In this document: positions 8,364 to 15,830 of the stretch, in pieces | Numbering within the stretch: position 1 is the first letter of the stretch | Layout: each line of letters opens with the position of its first letter | Origin: Catenulispora pinisilvae | GTDB lineage: Bacteria; Actinomycetota; Actinomycetes; Streptomycetales; Catenulisporaceae | NCBI RefSeq assembly: GCF_015356865.1 | Contig: NZ_JAAFZA010000029.1 | Location: 1 to 64,000 of the forward strand | DNA: 64,000 nt | Direction of reading: 5' to 3' | Made by a program: the position numbers and the translations under genes | Notes under the pieces: generated by a model | Told to the model about the DNA's origin: nothing | What the model saw: the letters and a program-made list of their open reading frames with translations, nothing else | Database searches by the model: none

Positions 8364-8576
8364 TCCTCGCCTGGGATTCCGCACCCTGTCGCGCGGGCAG
8401 GACAATCCTCGACGGAACGGTGTGCGCCGACCCTTCGGAATTGGCACAGCGGCGCTCAGCGCCTCGTTGAAGGGTGGTTGGTGGGAGACGGGTGGGACTA
8501 AGATCGAGCACTGTCACCGGGGGGTGCCTGCCGCCTCCTGACCGCCGGACATCGATGTCGTGTAGGAGGAGTCGAC

Positions 8577-9626
8577 ATGGTCGCCACGATCGTCGTCCTC
8601 GTAGTGATCGCCGCGGTCATCGCGGTGAGCTTGTTCCAGTCCGTGCGCATAGTCGGGCAGGGGACCGTCGCCGTCATCGAGCGCTTCGGCCGCTACACCC
8701 GCACCCTGACGCCCGGCCTGCGCATCCTGATGCCGGTGGTGGACCGCGTGCGGGCCATCATCGACGTGCGCGAGCAGGTGGTCCCGTTCCCGCCGCAGCC
8801 GGTGATCACCCAGGACAACCTGACGGTCTCGATCGACACCGTCATCTACTTCCAGGTGACCGACGCGCGCGCCGCGGTCTACCAGATCACCAACTACATC
8901 CAGGCGATAGAACAGTTGACGGTGACCACCCTGCGGAACATCGTCGGCGGCATGGACCTGGAGCGCACCCTGACCAGCCGCGACTACATCAACAACGAGC
9001 TGCGCGGGGTCCTGGACCAGGTGACCGGCAACTGGGGCATCCGGGTCTCCCGGGTCGAGCTGAAGGCGGTGGAGCCGCCGGCCTCGATCCAGGACTCGAT
9101 GGAGAAGCAGATGCGCGCCGACCGGGACCGCCGCGCGGCGATCCTGTCGGCCGAGGGTTTCAAGCAGTCGCAGATCCTCACCGCCGAGGGCGAGAAGCAG
9201 GCCGCGGTGCTGCGCGCCGAAGGTGAGGCCAAGGCCCGCGCGCTCCAGGCCGAGGGCGAGGCGGCGGCGATCCGCAAGGTCTTCGAGGCCATCCACGAGG
9301 GCAACGCCGACAACCAGGTGATGGCCTACCAGTACCTCCAGCAGCTGCCGAAGATCGCCGCGGGCGACAGCAACAAGCTGTGGATCATCCCCAGCGAGTT
9401 CGGCAAGGCGCTGGAGAGCGTCGGCGGCGCGCTGGGCCGGGTCGGCAGCATGCCGGGGATGCCGGGCATGCCGGCCGCGCCGGCCGCGAACGGCAACCCG
9501 CTGCCCGCGACCGGCGATGCGCCGGGACCCGCGGCCGGCCAGCAGCCGCGCGCGGACCGGCCGCCGCGGCAGCGCGGGAGTTCGAGTCCGGCCGACGATG
9601 TGTTCTTCAACCAGGACGACGACTGA
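8577..9626 (+). CDS. SPFH/Band 7 (stomatin-like) membrane-anchored protein
   Basis: The 349-residue protein begins with a membrane hairpin or anchor (residues 1-22, ATIVVLVVIAAVIAVSLFQS). The SPFH domain follows (GQGTVAVIERFGRYTRTLTPG to about residue 180), then a long charged helix with AEGEKQAAVLRAEGEAKARALQAEGE, typical of stomatin oligomers. The tail after residue 285 is Pro/Gly/Ala-rich and probably disordered. AGGAGGA at 8564-8570 fixes the ATG at 8577. Together with the upstream NfeD it likely forms a membrane-microdomain or quality-control module; the precise role is not known. Confidence 0.93.
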   Translation: MVATIVVLVVIAAVIAVSLFQSVRIVGQGTVAVIERFGRYTRTLTPGLRILMPVVDRVRAIIDVREQVVPFPPQPVITQDNLTVSIDTVIYFQVTDARAAVYQITNYIQAIEQLTVTTLRNIVGGMDLERTLTSRDYINNELRGVLDQVTGNWGIRVSRVELKAVEPPASIQDSMEKQMRADRDRRAAILSAEGFKQSQILTAEGEKQAAVLRAEGEAKARALQAEGEAAAIRKVFEAIHEGNADNQVMAYQYLQQLPKIAAGDSNKLWIIPSEFGKALESVGGALGRVGSMPGMPGMPAAPAANGNPLPATGDAPGPAAGQQPRADRPPRQRGSSSPADDVFFNQDDD

Positions 9627-9664
9627 CGGACGGCCGATAGACGGCTGACAGTCGAGAACACGTG

Positions 9665-9693
9665 AAAGGGGCCGGTCATCGACCGGCCCCTTT
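9665..9693. terminator. Strong terminator after the SPFH gene
   Basis: AAAGGGGCCGGTC (9665-9677) and GACCGGCCCCTTT (9681-9693) pair perfectly as a 13-bp stem with a 3-nt loop, 38 bp after the SPFH stop. The flanking A and T runs let it act in both directions. It ends just before the palindromic element. Confidence 0.85.
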
Positions 9694-10216
9694 GCCATGT
9701 GCTCCTAGTGCCGTGTCAGGCAACGACGTTTGCCCTGGTGATGACTTGGCTGGGCAGAGGTTGTCGGCATGCGGTTTCGCTAGATTGCTGGCGGGGTGAG
9801 GTAGAGGGTCGGTTTGGGGTGTTCGGGTTCGGATCTTTTTTTGGGGGTTGCAGTTTGTGGGCCGGGTTGTGGTTGGGCTGTGGGTTGAAAGGCGATTCTT
9901 ACGGCCTTCGGTCATAGTTGTGCCGGTTCGGGGTTCGGGTCTGCGAGTGTGTTTGTCAGCTGCCGGTTTCCGCGTTCACAACCCCGCCCCACCTCAGGCC
10001 TCTTCAACTCCGGCAAGTCCGGGCAAGGGCACAGGCCAGATCAAGCGCAAGATCAAGGGCCACAAGCAAGATCAAGAGCTGAAGATCAAGGTCAAGGTCA
10101 AGAGCTGTGATGAAGGGCCGGGCCTCCGGCGGGCCTCGGCAACCTCAGGGAAACTAGCGCGGTTCCCTCGGGTGGCTGGGTGAGTCTCAGCGGCTGCGGT
10201 TTGTGAGGTGGTTGCG

Positions 10217-10286
10217 GTCCGTTCCCCACGGTCGCGTCGTCAGCCCGATGGGTACAGCACCGGTGTCCGGGGGTAAAGTCCGCGCG
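10217..10286 (+). repeat. 70-nt unit, copy 1 of 4
   Basis: This unit begins GGTCCGTTCCCCACGGTCGC and ends at AAAGTCCGCGC. It matches the reverse complement of copy 4 (10852-10921) with one difference. It resembles copies 2 and 3, with which it shares the start, the GTCGCGTCG block and the GGGGGTNAAGT block. Confidence 0.8.
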
Positions 10287-10320
10287 CGGCGGTTTGCCGT
10301 CCGAGCTGCGGTTTCGCACA

Positions 10321-10390
10321 GCGCGAACTTGACCCCCGGCCACCGGCACTGTAGGCGAAGCCCTGCCGACGCGACCGAGGGGAACGAACC
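10321..10390 (-). repeat. 70-nt unit, copy 2 of 4
   Basis: This unit is inverted relative to copy 1 and only 34 bp away, so the two can form a local cruciform or hairpin. It is identical to the reverse complement of copy 3 over all 70 nt. Confidence 0.8.
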
Positions 10391-10745
10391 GAAAACCGGC
10401 CGGAAGAGAAGCAATCGCAGGGTACGAGGACGCGAGCTGGTCGGTGCGGCCGCCGGTAAGGGCGTGGTGGCGGGCCGCTGGTCAGTTGGTCGACAGCGTG
10501 CCCGGGTGCGGTATGCGGCAGCGGACCGGCTGCGATCGTCGTAGCCAGCCCGCCGACTACCGACTTCCTCTGGCAGACCTCGCTTATCCGCCAGCATCAG
10601 CCTCGGCGGCCGGGCCGGGCCGCACCCGCCAGCTCAGAGTGCGTGGCCTCGGGACTGCCGCGCTGCCACGCGCTGGACCGGCGGCCGAGCTCGCCGAGTC
10701 GCCGGTACCGAACCACTGGGCTTTGCACCTCTCCGGCCGGTTTTC

Positions 10746-10815
10746 GGTTCGTTCCCCTCGGTCGCGTCGGCAGGGCTTCGCCTACAGTGCCGGTGGCCGG
10801 GGGTCAAGTTCGCGC
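10746..10815 (+). repeat. 70-nt unit, copy 3 of 4
   Basis: This unit starts GGTTCGTTCCCCTCGGTCGC and is the exact complement of copy 2. It lies in the right arm in plus orientation. Confidence 0.8.
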
Positions 10816-10851
10816 TGCACGAGACCGCCGCTTTCACGCCCGACCGCAGCC

Positions 10852-10921
10852 GCGCGGACTTGACCCCCGGACACCGGTGCTGTACCCATCGGGCTGACGA
10901 CGCGACCGTGGGGAACGGACC
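10852..10921 (-). repeat. 70-nt unit, copy 4 of 4
   Basis: This unit is inverted relative to copy 3 and separated from it by 36 bp. It matches copy 1 in reverse complement with a single base difference, completing a +,-,+,- arrangement. Confidence 0.8.
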
Positions 10922-11340
10922 GTAGCCACCTCAGGGACCGCCACCGCTGAGCCCTGACCCAGCCACCCGAGGGAACCGCGCTAGTTTCCCTGAGGTTGCC
11001 GAGGCCCGCCGGAGGCCCGGCCCTTCATCACAGCTCTTGACCTTGACCTTGATCTTCAGCTCTTGATCTTGCTTGTGGCCCTTGATCTTGCGCTTGATCT
11101 GGCCTGTGCCCTTGCCCGGACTTGCCGGAGTTGAAGAGGCCTGAGGTGGGGCGGGGTTGTGAACGCGGAAACCGGCAGCTGACAAACACACTCGCAGACC
11201 CGAACCCCGAACCGGCACAACTATGACCGAAGGCCGTAAGAATCGCCTTTCAACCCACAGCCCAACCACAACCCGGCCCACGAACTCCAGCCCCAGCAAA
11301 CTCCACCCGCAGACGGATCCCGCCCGCCGACCGGCACGCC

Positions 11341-11380
11341 GCGAACCACATCGCGAACCACATCGCGAACCACGTCGCGA
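11341..11380. repeat. 12-bp tandem repeat in the right end of the element
   Basis: GCGAACCACATC is repeated at 11341-11352, 11353-11364 and 11365-11376 (one base changed in the third), with a partial fourth copy. It has no counterpart at the left end of the element. Confidence 0.8.
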
Positions 11381-11412
11381 AAACTCCCGGGCAAACGTTG
11401 CCTGATGCAGCA

Positions 11413-12291
11413 CTAGCCTGAGACGCGCGGCCGGTTCTGCCACGCTTCAGCGGTCACCGACACCGCGAGGAGCGCTGCTCCCGCGACTCCGATCGCCGTG
11501 AGCCGGTCGCCGAGGAGCGCGACGGCCAGAACCGTGCCGGTCAGCGGTTCCAGGAGCGCGGTGACCGTGCCGGTGCTGGCCGCCGCGTCGCGCAGGCCGA
11601 TGAAGTAGCAGGCATAAGCGATGGCTGTCGGCACCAGGCCGAAGGCCAACAGGAGGCTCACCGCTTCCGGGGTCGGAGCGAAGCCGACTCCCGTGGTCGG
11701 GGCGGCCGCGGCGACCAGGACCAGGCCGCCGAGGGTGAAGCTGTAACCGGTCATCGTGACCTCGTTGAGGCCCGGGACCGGACTCTTGCCGATCAGGCTG
11801 ATCGCCGAGAAGCCCGCGGCACTGGCGACCGCGAACGCCGCGCCGACGACGATGTGCGCCATGGTGATGCCGTGCGGGGGTTCGCCGACGAGCAGGCCCA
11901 AACCCACCACGGCCAGTGAGACCGTCGCGGCGACCCGGGTGTCGAGGTGCCGCCGCCCGGTCGCCTGCTCGAACCCGACGACCAGTACGGGCGCGGCCCC
12001 GATGGTGAGCAGGGTGGCCAGGCTGACGTCGGTCAGGGCGACCGCTGCGAAGTAGCACGCCTGGAAGCCCGCCGACAGCGCGCCGACGACGCCGATGCGG
12101 ATCCAGGCCGTGCGGCCGCGCGGGCGGCGTCCGTGCCCGGTGGCGGTCGCGAACAATACGAGGAACAGGCCGCCGATCAGCAGCCGGTAGCCGGCCACGG
12201 CGGTGGGGGACAGGTGGCTGTGCAGTGAGAGCAGGCGGCCGGTGAGTCCGCCGGTGCCCCAGAGCAGGCCGGAAAAGACGAGGTAGATCAA
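11413..12291 (-). CDS. EamA-family (DMT superfamily) permease
   Basis: This 292-residue protein has ten hydrophobic segments in two five-helix EamA halves, starting FSGLLWGTGGLTGRLL and repeating after about residue 145. The second half ends with the typical STGTVTALLEPLTGTVLAVALLG. Such proteins export amino acids or other small metabolites. The start is a TTG at 12291, supported by GGAG eight bases upstream on the minus strand. The stop codon TAG lies inside the CTAG at the right edge of the palindromic element, so the insertion abuts the gene exactly at its stop. Substrate unknown. Confidence 0.85.
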   Translation of the reverse strand: MIYLVFSGLLWGTGGLTGRLLSLHSHLSPTAVAGYRLLIGGLFLVLFATATGHGRRPRGRTAWIRIGVVGALSAGFQACYFAAVALTDVSLATLLTIGAAPVLVVGFEQATGRRHLDTRVAATVSLAVVGLGLLVGEPPHGITMAHIVVGAAFAVASAAGFSAISLIGKSPVPGLNEVTMTGYSFTLGGLVLVAAAAPTTGVGFAPTPEAVSLLLAFGLVPTAIAYACYFIGLRDAAASTGTVTALLEPLTGTVLAVALLGDRLTAIGVAGAALLAVSVTAEAWQNRPRVSG

Positions 12292-12549
12292 GGGATCGCT
12301 CCTGCGACAGGAAGGACAACGGGAATCAGTCGCGGGAAGCGGGGCGTGACACCCCAGCCGGTCGGCTCAACACGCCGACAGGTGGTTCCTGGTGACTGGG
12401 TCGACCCCGCTTCAGGAGCTCGGCGGCGGGGTGACCGGGAACAATCGGTGCACGGTCAGCGATCCTAATCAACGGACGCGGAGTAGCCAACCGATCTTTC
12501 CCCGCTACGCTCTGCACGACCGGCCGGCACGCACGAGGAGGAGGCACCG

Positions 12550-13353
12550 GTGGGCATCGGCGAAGTGGCGGCGCTGCTGGGCGTCGGCCTGGCGGCGGGC
12601 ACGATCAACACCGTGGTCGGCTCCGGCACGCTGGTGACCTTCCCGACGCTGCTCGCCTTCGGCTACAGCCCGGTGGTCGCGAACGTCACCAACACCGTCG
12701 GCCTGGTGCCCGGTTCGCTGTCCGGCATCTACGGCTATCGCGCCGAGATCGCCGAGTTCCGCGCCTCCGGCGGCCGGCGCCTGGTGCGCTTGGTGGTGGC
12801 CTCGCTGTTGGGCGCCGCGGTCGGCGCGCTGTTGCTGTTCCTGCTGCCGGCCAAGGCGTTCAAGGCGATCGTGCCCGCGCTCATCGCCTTGGCCCTGGTG
12901 CTCATCATCGTCCAGCCGCGGCTGGCCAAGCGGGTCGCGGCGCGCCGGGAGGCGAACGGCGACGGCGCGCGCGCCGGCGGCTGGGGCGTCCTGCTCGCGG
13001 TGTTCGGCAGCGGGATGTACGGCGGCTATTTCGGGGCCGCGCAAGGCGTGTTGCTGATGGCCATCCTCGGTCTCACCTACAGCGACCGCCTGCAAGTGCT
13101 CAACGGAGTGAAGAACATCCTCGCCTGTGTGGTGAACGCGATGGCGGCGGTCGTCTTCATCACGGTCGGCGCACTCGGCCTCGGCGGGTCCCAGCATCCC
13201 TCGGTGCGGTGGGGCGCGGCCCTGGCGATCGCGGTCGGAGCGCTGGTCGGCGGGAAGATCGGGGCGAGTGTCGGGCGCCGGTTGCCGCCGCCGGTACTGC
13301 GGGGGCTGATCATCGTCGTCGGGCTGATCGCCATCGCATCACTGGTGCTTTAG
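12550..13353 (+). CDS. TSUP (TauE/SafE) family membrane permease
   Basis: The 267-residue protein has about eight hydrophobic segments. It carries the TSUP hallmarks: an N-terminal GVGLAAGTINTVVGSGTLVTFP, a duplicated related motif in the second half (GMYGGYFGAAQGVLLM), and GALVGGKIGASVGRRLPPPVLRG near the end. The family moves sulfur compounds or small organic anions across the membrane. The GTG at 12550 follows a strong GAGGAGGAGG site. It is divergent from the EamA gene, with about 260 bp between that must hold both promoters. Confidence 0.88.
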   Translation: MGIGEVAALLGVGLAAGTINTVVGSGTLVTFPTLLAFGYSPVVANVTNTVGLVPGSLSGIYGYRAEIAEFRASGGRRLVRLVVASLLGAAVGALLLFLLPAKAFKAIVPALIALALVLIIVQPRLAKRVAARREANGDGARAGGWGVLLAVFGSGMYGGYFGAAQGVLLMAILGLTYSDRLQVLNGVKNILACVVNAMAAVVFITVGALGLGGSQHPSVRWGAALAIAVGALVGGKIGASVGRRLPPPVLRGLIIVVGLIAIASLVL

Positions 13354-13709
13354 AGAAGCTTTAGAGAGCTTTTAAGGACGGCCGCGAAGAGGTGGCATAG
13401 CCGCACAACTCCTCGCACTATCACGCATAAGTGATCTTCGCCGAATCGGCAGTGTATCCAGCTGATACTACCTATCCTGGAGATGGTGTCGGCGGCGTGC
13501 CGCACGTGCATGGCGTCCGTGCACCTGGGTCAGTATTCTGCCCGTGACGGGGGTCGCGGAACCGACGGGGGCCGGGGGCGGCGGACCGACCGCGGCAACA
13601 CGACGTCGACAGCAGGGACAGCACACGTTCGGCAGTACCGGTGTGGCGCATTCGCCACGCCACCACAGCATCCGGCACACCGCCGGCAGGCCCGTTTCGG
13701 AGATTCGTC
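13354..13709. other. Intergenic region before the GNAT gene
   Basis: These 356 bp contain no convincing gene. A 5-bp inverted repeat ATCAC/GTGAT lies at 13420-13435, and a small hairpin GTGGCG/CGCCAC lies near 13640. Open frames crossing the region have poor codon use and no ribosome site. It probably holds the promoter and leader of the acetyltransferase gene. Confidence 0.5.
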
Positions 13710-14144
13710 TTGGGCAAGGTCTCCTACCGCTACGCGCACATCGAGGACCTCGACGCGCCGACCATCTACGCGCTGCTCCGGCTGCGCCAGGAGGTCTTCA
13801 TCGTCGAGTGGGGCAGCTCGCACCTGGACATCGACGGCCGGGACACCGAGCCGTCCAGCGTGCACCTGTGGGCCGAGCGCGACGGGGACGTGCTGGCCGC
13901 CGTGCGCGTGGTGCAGGAATCCGACGACACCCTGCGGATAGAGCGCCTGGCCACCCGCTTCGGCGCGCGCGGCCGCGGCATCGCCGGGCGGCTGCTGGAC
14001 TACGCGGTGAAGATGGCCGGCGAGCGCAGACTGCTGATCGACGTCCCGACCGCGCTGGAGCCCTGGGCCGAGCGCTTCGGCTTCGCCCGGGCCGGGGATC
14101 CGTTCATCGCCGAGGGTGTCCAACAGGTGACCATGACGCACTGA
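13710..14144 (+). CDS. GNAT acetyltransferase, ElaA-like
   Basis: This 144-residue protein matches the short ElaA-type GNAT fold. The N-terminal ALLRLRQEVFIVEWG is followed by DIDGRDTEPSSVHLWAE, and the acetyl-CoA binding loop is RFGARGRGIAGRLLDYAV (R/Q-x-x-G-x-G/A). The ending LEPWAERFGFARAGDPFIAEGV is also typical. I chose the TTG at 13710 because GGAG at 13699-13702 lies seven bases upstream and homologues begin near GKVSYRYAHIEDLDA; a longer in-frame ATG at 13641 adds a Pro/Arg-rich stretch with no homology. Substrate unknown. Confidence 0.82.
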   Translation: MGKVSYRYAHIEDLDAPTIYALLRLRQEVFIVEWGSSHLDIDGRDTEPSSVHLWAERDGDVLAAVRVVQESDDTLRIERLATRFGARGRGIAGRLLDYAVKMAGERRLLIDVPTALEPWAERFGFARAGDPFIAEGVQQVTMTH

Positions 14145-14145
14145 T

Positions 14146-14165
14146 GCACGTGCCTTTGCACGTGC
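14146..14165. terminator. Short palindromic hairpin after the GNAT gene
   Basis: GCACGTGC at 14146-14153 and again at 14158-14165 form an 8-bp stem with a CTTT loop, directly after the stop codon. Confidence 0.55.
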
Positions 14166-14337
14166 GCGGCTGGTGACGGGCGATCCGGCCCGGCGCCGGC
14201 CGCCGCCGCGCGCCACCGCCGAACGGGCATGTTCGCTGTCTGATTCGCCCGCTTTCGCCGGGTTCGCCGCCTCACTCGTGGAACGGGCGGTGTTAGTGTG
14301 CGTTGAGTCCCTTAGACGAAACGCGGAGGACTTTTTC

Positions 14338-14397
14338 ATGGCCGATCCACGGCGCGCCCCCAGCTTCGCGGTGGCCGTGTGCGGGGGACCGGCGTGA
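14338..14397 (+). CDS. 19-codon leader ORF coupled to cobL
   Basis: An ATG at 14338 follows an excellent ribosome site, GGAGGA at 14325-14330, seven bases away. The frame encodes MADPRRAPSFAVAVCGGPA and ends in TGA at 14395-14397. That stop overlaps the GTG start of cobL at 14394 (GTGA). The arrangement predicts translational coupling: ribosomes finishing the leader would reinitiate on cobL. The peptide has no membrane segment and no run of one amino acid of the kind used in attenuators. Being so short, its coding status rests on the ribosome site and overlap only. Confidence 0.5.
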   Translation: MADPRRAPSFAVAVCGGPA

Positions 14398-15680
14398 CCG
14401 CCGGCCGGCACGGTGCGGCGGGGTCGGCGATAGCCAAGGCCGCGGCGGCGGTCGCGGTCGTCGGCTACGACGGCTCGCTGCCCGGGCCCGTGGTGCGCCG
14501 CGTTCTGGAGTCCTCTGAGCTGGTCGTGGGCGCCGCCCGGCACCTCGACGGGATCGGCGTTCCCGAGCATGTCCGGCGGATTCTGCTGGGCGAGGACAAC
14601 CGCCTGGCCTATGCCCGGCTCACCGCGCACCTGGGCGATCCGCAGGCGGGACCGGCGGTCATGGTGACCGCCGGGGACCCCGGGTTCTTCGGCGTGCTGC
14701 GCGATCTGCGCGAATCAGGCTTCGAAGTCGTCGGCTACCCGGCGCCCGGTCCGGTGGCCGCCACCCTGGGCCGGCTGGGGCTGCCGTGGGACGACGCGGT
14801 GGTGGTCTGCGTGACCGACGACCGTTCGCTGCTGCGGGCCGCCAACACCGCCCGCGCGCACCCGAAGGTGGCGATCGTGGCCGCCCCGGAGTTCCCGCCG
14901 AACCGGGTCGCCGCGGCCCTGCGCGGCGCGCAGCGGGCCTTCATCGTGGCCCAGCACCTCGGGGAGCCCGACGAGCGGATCGAGAGTCTGAGCCCGGCCG
15001 AGGCCGCCACCCGGGTCGTCTGGGGCGCCGCGGACGCGATCCTGGTGCTGGACGAGGAGCGGCTGAGCCCGGACTCCCCGCACGACCCGCGCTGGGGCTC
15101 GGGCTGGGTCTCGGCGTGGGCCGGGCCCTCGGCCGGCTGGGCGGTGCCGGACAACGCGTTCGTGGCCCGCGGGCCGCAGGTGCTGCCCGCCGAGATCAGG
15201 GCATTGATATTGGCGCGGCTGGCGCCGCGGCTGGGCGCGATGGTGTGGGAGGTCGCGGCCGGGGCCGGCGCGCTGGCCGTGGAGTGCGCGCGGCTGGGCG
15301 CGGCGGTGATCGCCGTCGAACGCGATCCCGACGCCTGCGAGCGGATATCCCTGAACGCCGTGATGCACGGCGTGGACGTCGAGGTGGTCAGCGGTCCGGC
15401 GCCGGCCGCGCTGGCCACGCTGCCCCGCCCGGACGCGGTCTTCGTCGGCACCGAACGCGCCGACATCGTGCGGGCCTGCGCCACCACCGGCGCGCGCACC
15501 GTGGTCACCGCGGTCACCGCCCTGGACCGGCTGCCGGCCATCCGGCAGGCGCTCAGGATCGGCGACCGGCGCGTGGACGGCGTGCAGTTGCAAGCCTCGC
15601 GTCTGGCCCCCCGGCCCGGTGACGCGCTCCGGTTGGCCCCGGCGGCCCCGGTATTCGTTCTTTGGGGTGAGCTTGGGTGA
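14394..15680 (+). CDS. cobL: Precorrin-6Y C5,15-methyltransferase (CbiE-CbiT fusion)
   Basis: This 428-residue bifunctional enzyme methylates C5 and C15 of precorrin-6Y and decarboxylates it during corrin ring synthesis. The N-terminal half (AVAVVGYDGSLPG, AVMVTAGDPGFFGVL, GRLGLPWDDAVVVCVT) is the CbiE tetrapyrrole methylase. The C-terminal half from about residue 270 (VWEVAAGAGALAVECARLGAAVIAVERDP) is the CbiT SAM-dependent domain. The GTG at 14394 overlaps the leader ORF stop and has GGGGGA upstream; a GTG at 14379 is an alternative. It is followed by the BluB-CobT fusion and CysG, all in one direction. Confidence 0.9.
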   Translation: MTAGRHGAAGSAIAKAAAAVAVVGYDGSLPGPVVRRVLESSELVVGAARHLDGIGVPEHVRRILLGEDNRLAYARLTAHLGDPQAGPAVMVTAGDPGFFGVLRDLRESGFEVVGYPAPGPVAATLGRLGLPWDDAVVVCVTDDRSLLRAANTARAHPKVAIVAAPEFPPNRVAAALRGAQRAFIVAQHLGEPDERIESLSPAEAATRVVWGAADAILVLDEERLSPDSPHDPRWGSGWVSAWAGPSAGWAVPDNAFVARGPQVLPAEIRALILARLAPRLGAMVWEVAAGAGALAVECARLGAAVIAVERDPDACERISLNAVMHGVDVEVVSGPAPAALATLPRPDAVFVGTERADIVRACATTGARTVVTAVTALDRLPAIRQALRIGDRRVDGVQLQASRLAPRPGDALRLAPAAPVFVLWGELG

Positions 15681-15830
15681 CAGACCCGGCCTTTTAGTCA
15701 ACCCATCAGGGGCTGCGTATGCTCTTCCGGGCTTGCGCGCGCCTTTCACGAGCGATACTTGGCAGCGCCCACGCGAACGCGAACCCCCGCCGACGAGGGG
15801 GACACGGGGAACGGGAGCGGGATACGAACC

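Larger units (their letters stand above)
9857..10404 (+). repeat. Left arm of the long inverted repeat
   Basis: This arm matches the reverse complement of 10732-11281. From 9857 to about 10182 I see no difference; then about 35 bp are mismatched, followed by near-identical 70-nt units. It carries short AAGATCAAG/AAGGTCAAG direct repeats near 10040-10100. Confidence 0.85.
10732..11281 (-). repeat. Right arm of the long inverted repeat
   Basis: This is the reverse complement of the left arm (9857-10404). Together they could form a stem of more than 500 bp around a 327-bp loop. Confidence 0.85.
9705..11416. mobile_element. Palindromic MITE-like element of 1.7 kb with CTAG-ended terminal inverted repeats
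   Basis: The ends are inverted repeats: 9705-9735 (starting CTAGTGCCGTGTCAGGCAAC) and 11389-11416 read on the minus strand (CTAGTGCTGCATCAGGCAAC). They match except for three substitutions and a 3-nt gap. Inside lie two long inverted arms, about 9857-10404 and 10732-11281; their outer 326 bp appear identical. The core between them is 10405-10731. No transposase or convincing gene is visible. The only shared open frame is a Lys-rich one, present in both arms as a by-product of the symmetry. CTAG at both edges can be read as a 4-bp target duplication. Interpretation as a non-autonomous transposon is inference; the repeats themselves are directly visible. Confidence 0.8.

Noticed and set aside
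9848-10183. A 111-residue Lys-rich frame in the left palindrome arm, duplicated in the right arm
   Set aside because: No ribosome site, poor codon use, and its duplication follows from the inverted repeat; kept as an observation, not as a gene.
10187-10897. Several frames of 80-140 codons in the palindrome core
   Set aside because: They are mirror copies of the 70-nt units read in different frames, with no family resemblance or ribosome sites.
14145-14337. Possible cobalamin riboswitch before cobL
   Set aside because: I could not find the B12 box or the expected stem order; the region is too short for the full element.
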